Assembly (NCBI GenBank): GCA_947463775.1
Contig: CANHVD010000271.1
Span: forward strand, 1 to 7,369
Length of the DNA: 7,369 bases
Direction of reading: 5' to 3'
Source of the DNA: Planctomycetaceae bacterium
GTDB taxonomy: Bacteria; Planctomycetota; Planctomycetia; Planctomycetales; Planctomycetaceae
The stretch's first letter is position 1. Each line of letters opens with the position of its first letter. A program made the position numbers and the translations under genes. Shown piece after piece: positions 6,524 to 7,369 of the stretch. Under the pieces are notes generated by a model. It was given only the letters and a program-made list of their open reading frames with translations. It was not told the origin of the DNA and did no database searches.

Positions 6524-7369
6524 CTACGACTTCCGGGGCCGTTTTTTTATCCCTCGGGTTGCGATCGAAAGAAGAGAATCGTCGTCGGCCTCATCCCTGC
6601 GTTCAAATGACTGCAGGATTGGGAGCGGGTCAAAACTCTGCCATGCTGGTAGAGCAGACATGAACGTAGTCAGAATCGAACCGCCTCGGAGAATCCAGAC
6701 CACGTATCCTACCGATAAGGAGGTCGAAACGACGGCCGCAGACCCAACGACAATCTTCTCGGCGACTTGTGGCGTCGTATCAGCAACGACCGAGACTTCG
6801 GGCGCGGCTCCAGTTTCAATCGTAAAGAAGATCCCCGAAGCAATCGCGCTGCGCAAATCGACGTCAAATGAGTATCCGCCAAAAACGCTTCTGAGGAGCC
6901 GGGAATCTGTATTGCCCGCTGACGATTCACGAGCCACATCGCTCAACCTGTCCTCCGGAAGATTTCGATCATTAAGCAATTCATCCTTAACGACCATCAT
7001 AAGCATCATGCTTTCCGACAGCGTCTGATTGAAACTCTCCTCTGCAACAGACGCACCATTGATCACATTCTCAAGGAGTGATGCAGGTTCGGCACCAGGA
7101 TCAGCGATCGTGTCTGTTGTCGTTGGGGTTGTTGCCCGAGTGCCCGTGCCTTCTGTATTGCCGCCGGTATTACTATCAGTACTGTCGCCGGACACTCCGC
7201 CTGTTCCGCCTCCCGCTCCTGTCCCGCCTTCAGTGCCTGTTCCGCTCCCTGTTCCCGTCCCGCTTCCTGTGTCTGCTATTCCGCCTCCGGTCGTTGTTCC
7301 ACCACCGCCGGGTGAAACGGAAGGCACCACATCAATCGTGACCGTCCCGATATTGCTCGTCCCGCTGCC
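6524..7369 (-). CDS. C-terminus of large surface protein with cadherin-like/tandem repeats (partial)
   Basis: The frame is open to the window edge, so the 281 residues seen are only the tail of a longer protein; a GTG at 7330 is internal. The first residues, GSGTSNIGTVTIDVVPS, look like the last strand of a cadherin-like or tandem-95 type beta-sandwich repeat. A linker of Gly, Thr and Ser follows (about 7190-7310), then an acidic Thr/Asn-rich stretch and a roughly 100-residue region with MMLMMVVKDELL (6995-7030). Near the end is a hydrophobic, probably membrane-spanning segment (about 6692-6754) carrying LSVGYVVWILRGGSIL, then PAWQSFDPLPIL (6614-6649) and a basic tail KKRPRK. I recall this combination from the C-termini of giant secreted repeat proteins of planctomycetes and some proteobacteria, where it would leave the repeats outside the inner membrane. 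The function (adhesion or envelope structure) is inferred. It ends with TAG at 6526-6524. Confidence 0.75.
   Translation of the reverse strand, partial: GSGTSNIGTVTIDVVPSVSPGGGGTTTGGGIADTGSGTGTGSGTGTEGGTGAGGGTGGVSGDSTDSNTGGNTEGTGTRATTPTTTDTIADPGAEPASLLENVINGASVAEESFNQTLSESMMLMMVVKDELLNDRNLPEDRLSDVARESSAGNTDSRLLRSVFGGYSFDVDLRSAIASGIFFTIETGAAPEVSVVADTTPQVAEKIVVGSAAVVSTSLSVGYVVWILRGGSILTTFMSALPAWQSFDPLPILQSFERRDEADDDSLLSIATRGIKKRPRKS

Noticed and set aside
6648..6690. tRNA-like pieces TGGTAGAGCAG and GAATCGAACC
   Set aside because: The D-arm-like piece reads on the plus strand and the T-arm-like piece on the minus strand, so they cannot form one tRNA, and both lie in the coding region of the surface protein.
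7078..7341. Leu/Arg-rich plus-strand frame opposite the Gly-Thr linker
   Set aside because: The composition is an artefact of reading the Gly/Thr/Ser repeat DNA on the other strand; there is no start signal or domain.

Overview
The window (about 54% G+C by eye) looks like chromosomal DNA of a member of the Planctomycetota. This rests on inference from several traits: a glycolate oxidase locus with fused GlcD and GlcE, a large secreted protein with a Gly/Thr/Ser-rich tail and a C-terminal membrane motif familiar from planctomycete giant surface proteins, weak Shine-Dalgarno sequences, and intergenic inverted repeats of types I recall from planctomycete genomes. No rRNA, tRNA, CRISPR array, transposase or phage gene is visible.

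Layout from left to right: (1) 1-173, minus: the N-terminus of an exported protein cut by the window edge, possibly PmoA/DUF6807-like. (2) 174-287: intergenic, with a 17-nt-arm stem-loop. (3) 288-1556, minus: glcF, the iron-sulfur subunit of glycolate oxidase. (4) 1553-3955 (possibly to 4000), minus: one long gene joining a complete GlcD to a shortened GlcE. It overlaps glcF by 4 bases, so the two form a coupled operon. (5) About 3956-4241: divergent intergenic region. (6) 4242-5312, plus: agmatine deiminase (aguA). (7) 5313-5421: short region between convergent genes, holding an inverted repeat. (8) 5422-6243, minus: an ABC-2/DUF990-type permease with no partner genes in view. (9) 6244-6523: 280 bases with no convincing gene. 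(10) 6524-7369, minus: the C-terminal 281 residues of a large surface protein that begins outside the window.

Functionally, glcDE-glcF encodes a complex oxidising glycolate (or a similar 2-hydroxy acid) to glyoxylate, passing electrons from FAD through two 4Fe-4S clusters and a CCG-domain subunit to the respiratory chain. Agmatine deiminase makes N-carbamoylputrescine for polyamine synthesis or agmatine breakdown, and its divergent orientation does not by itself imply a joint function. The remaining genes appear to be separate transcription units. I see no new multi-gene system. The points most worth a second look are the degenerate GlcE half of the fusion, the C-terminal membrane module of the large surface protein, and the two inverted repeats.
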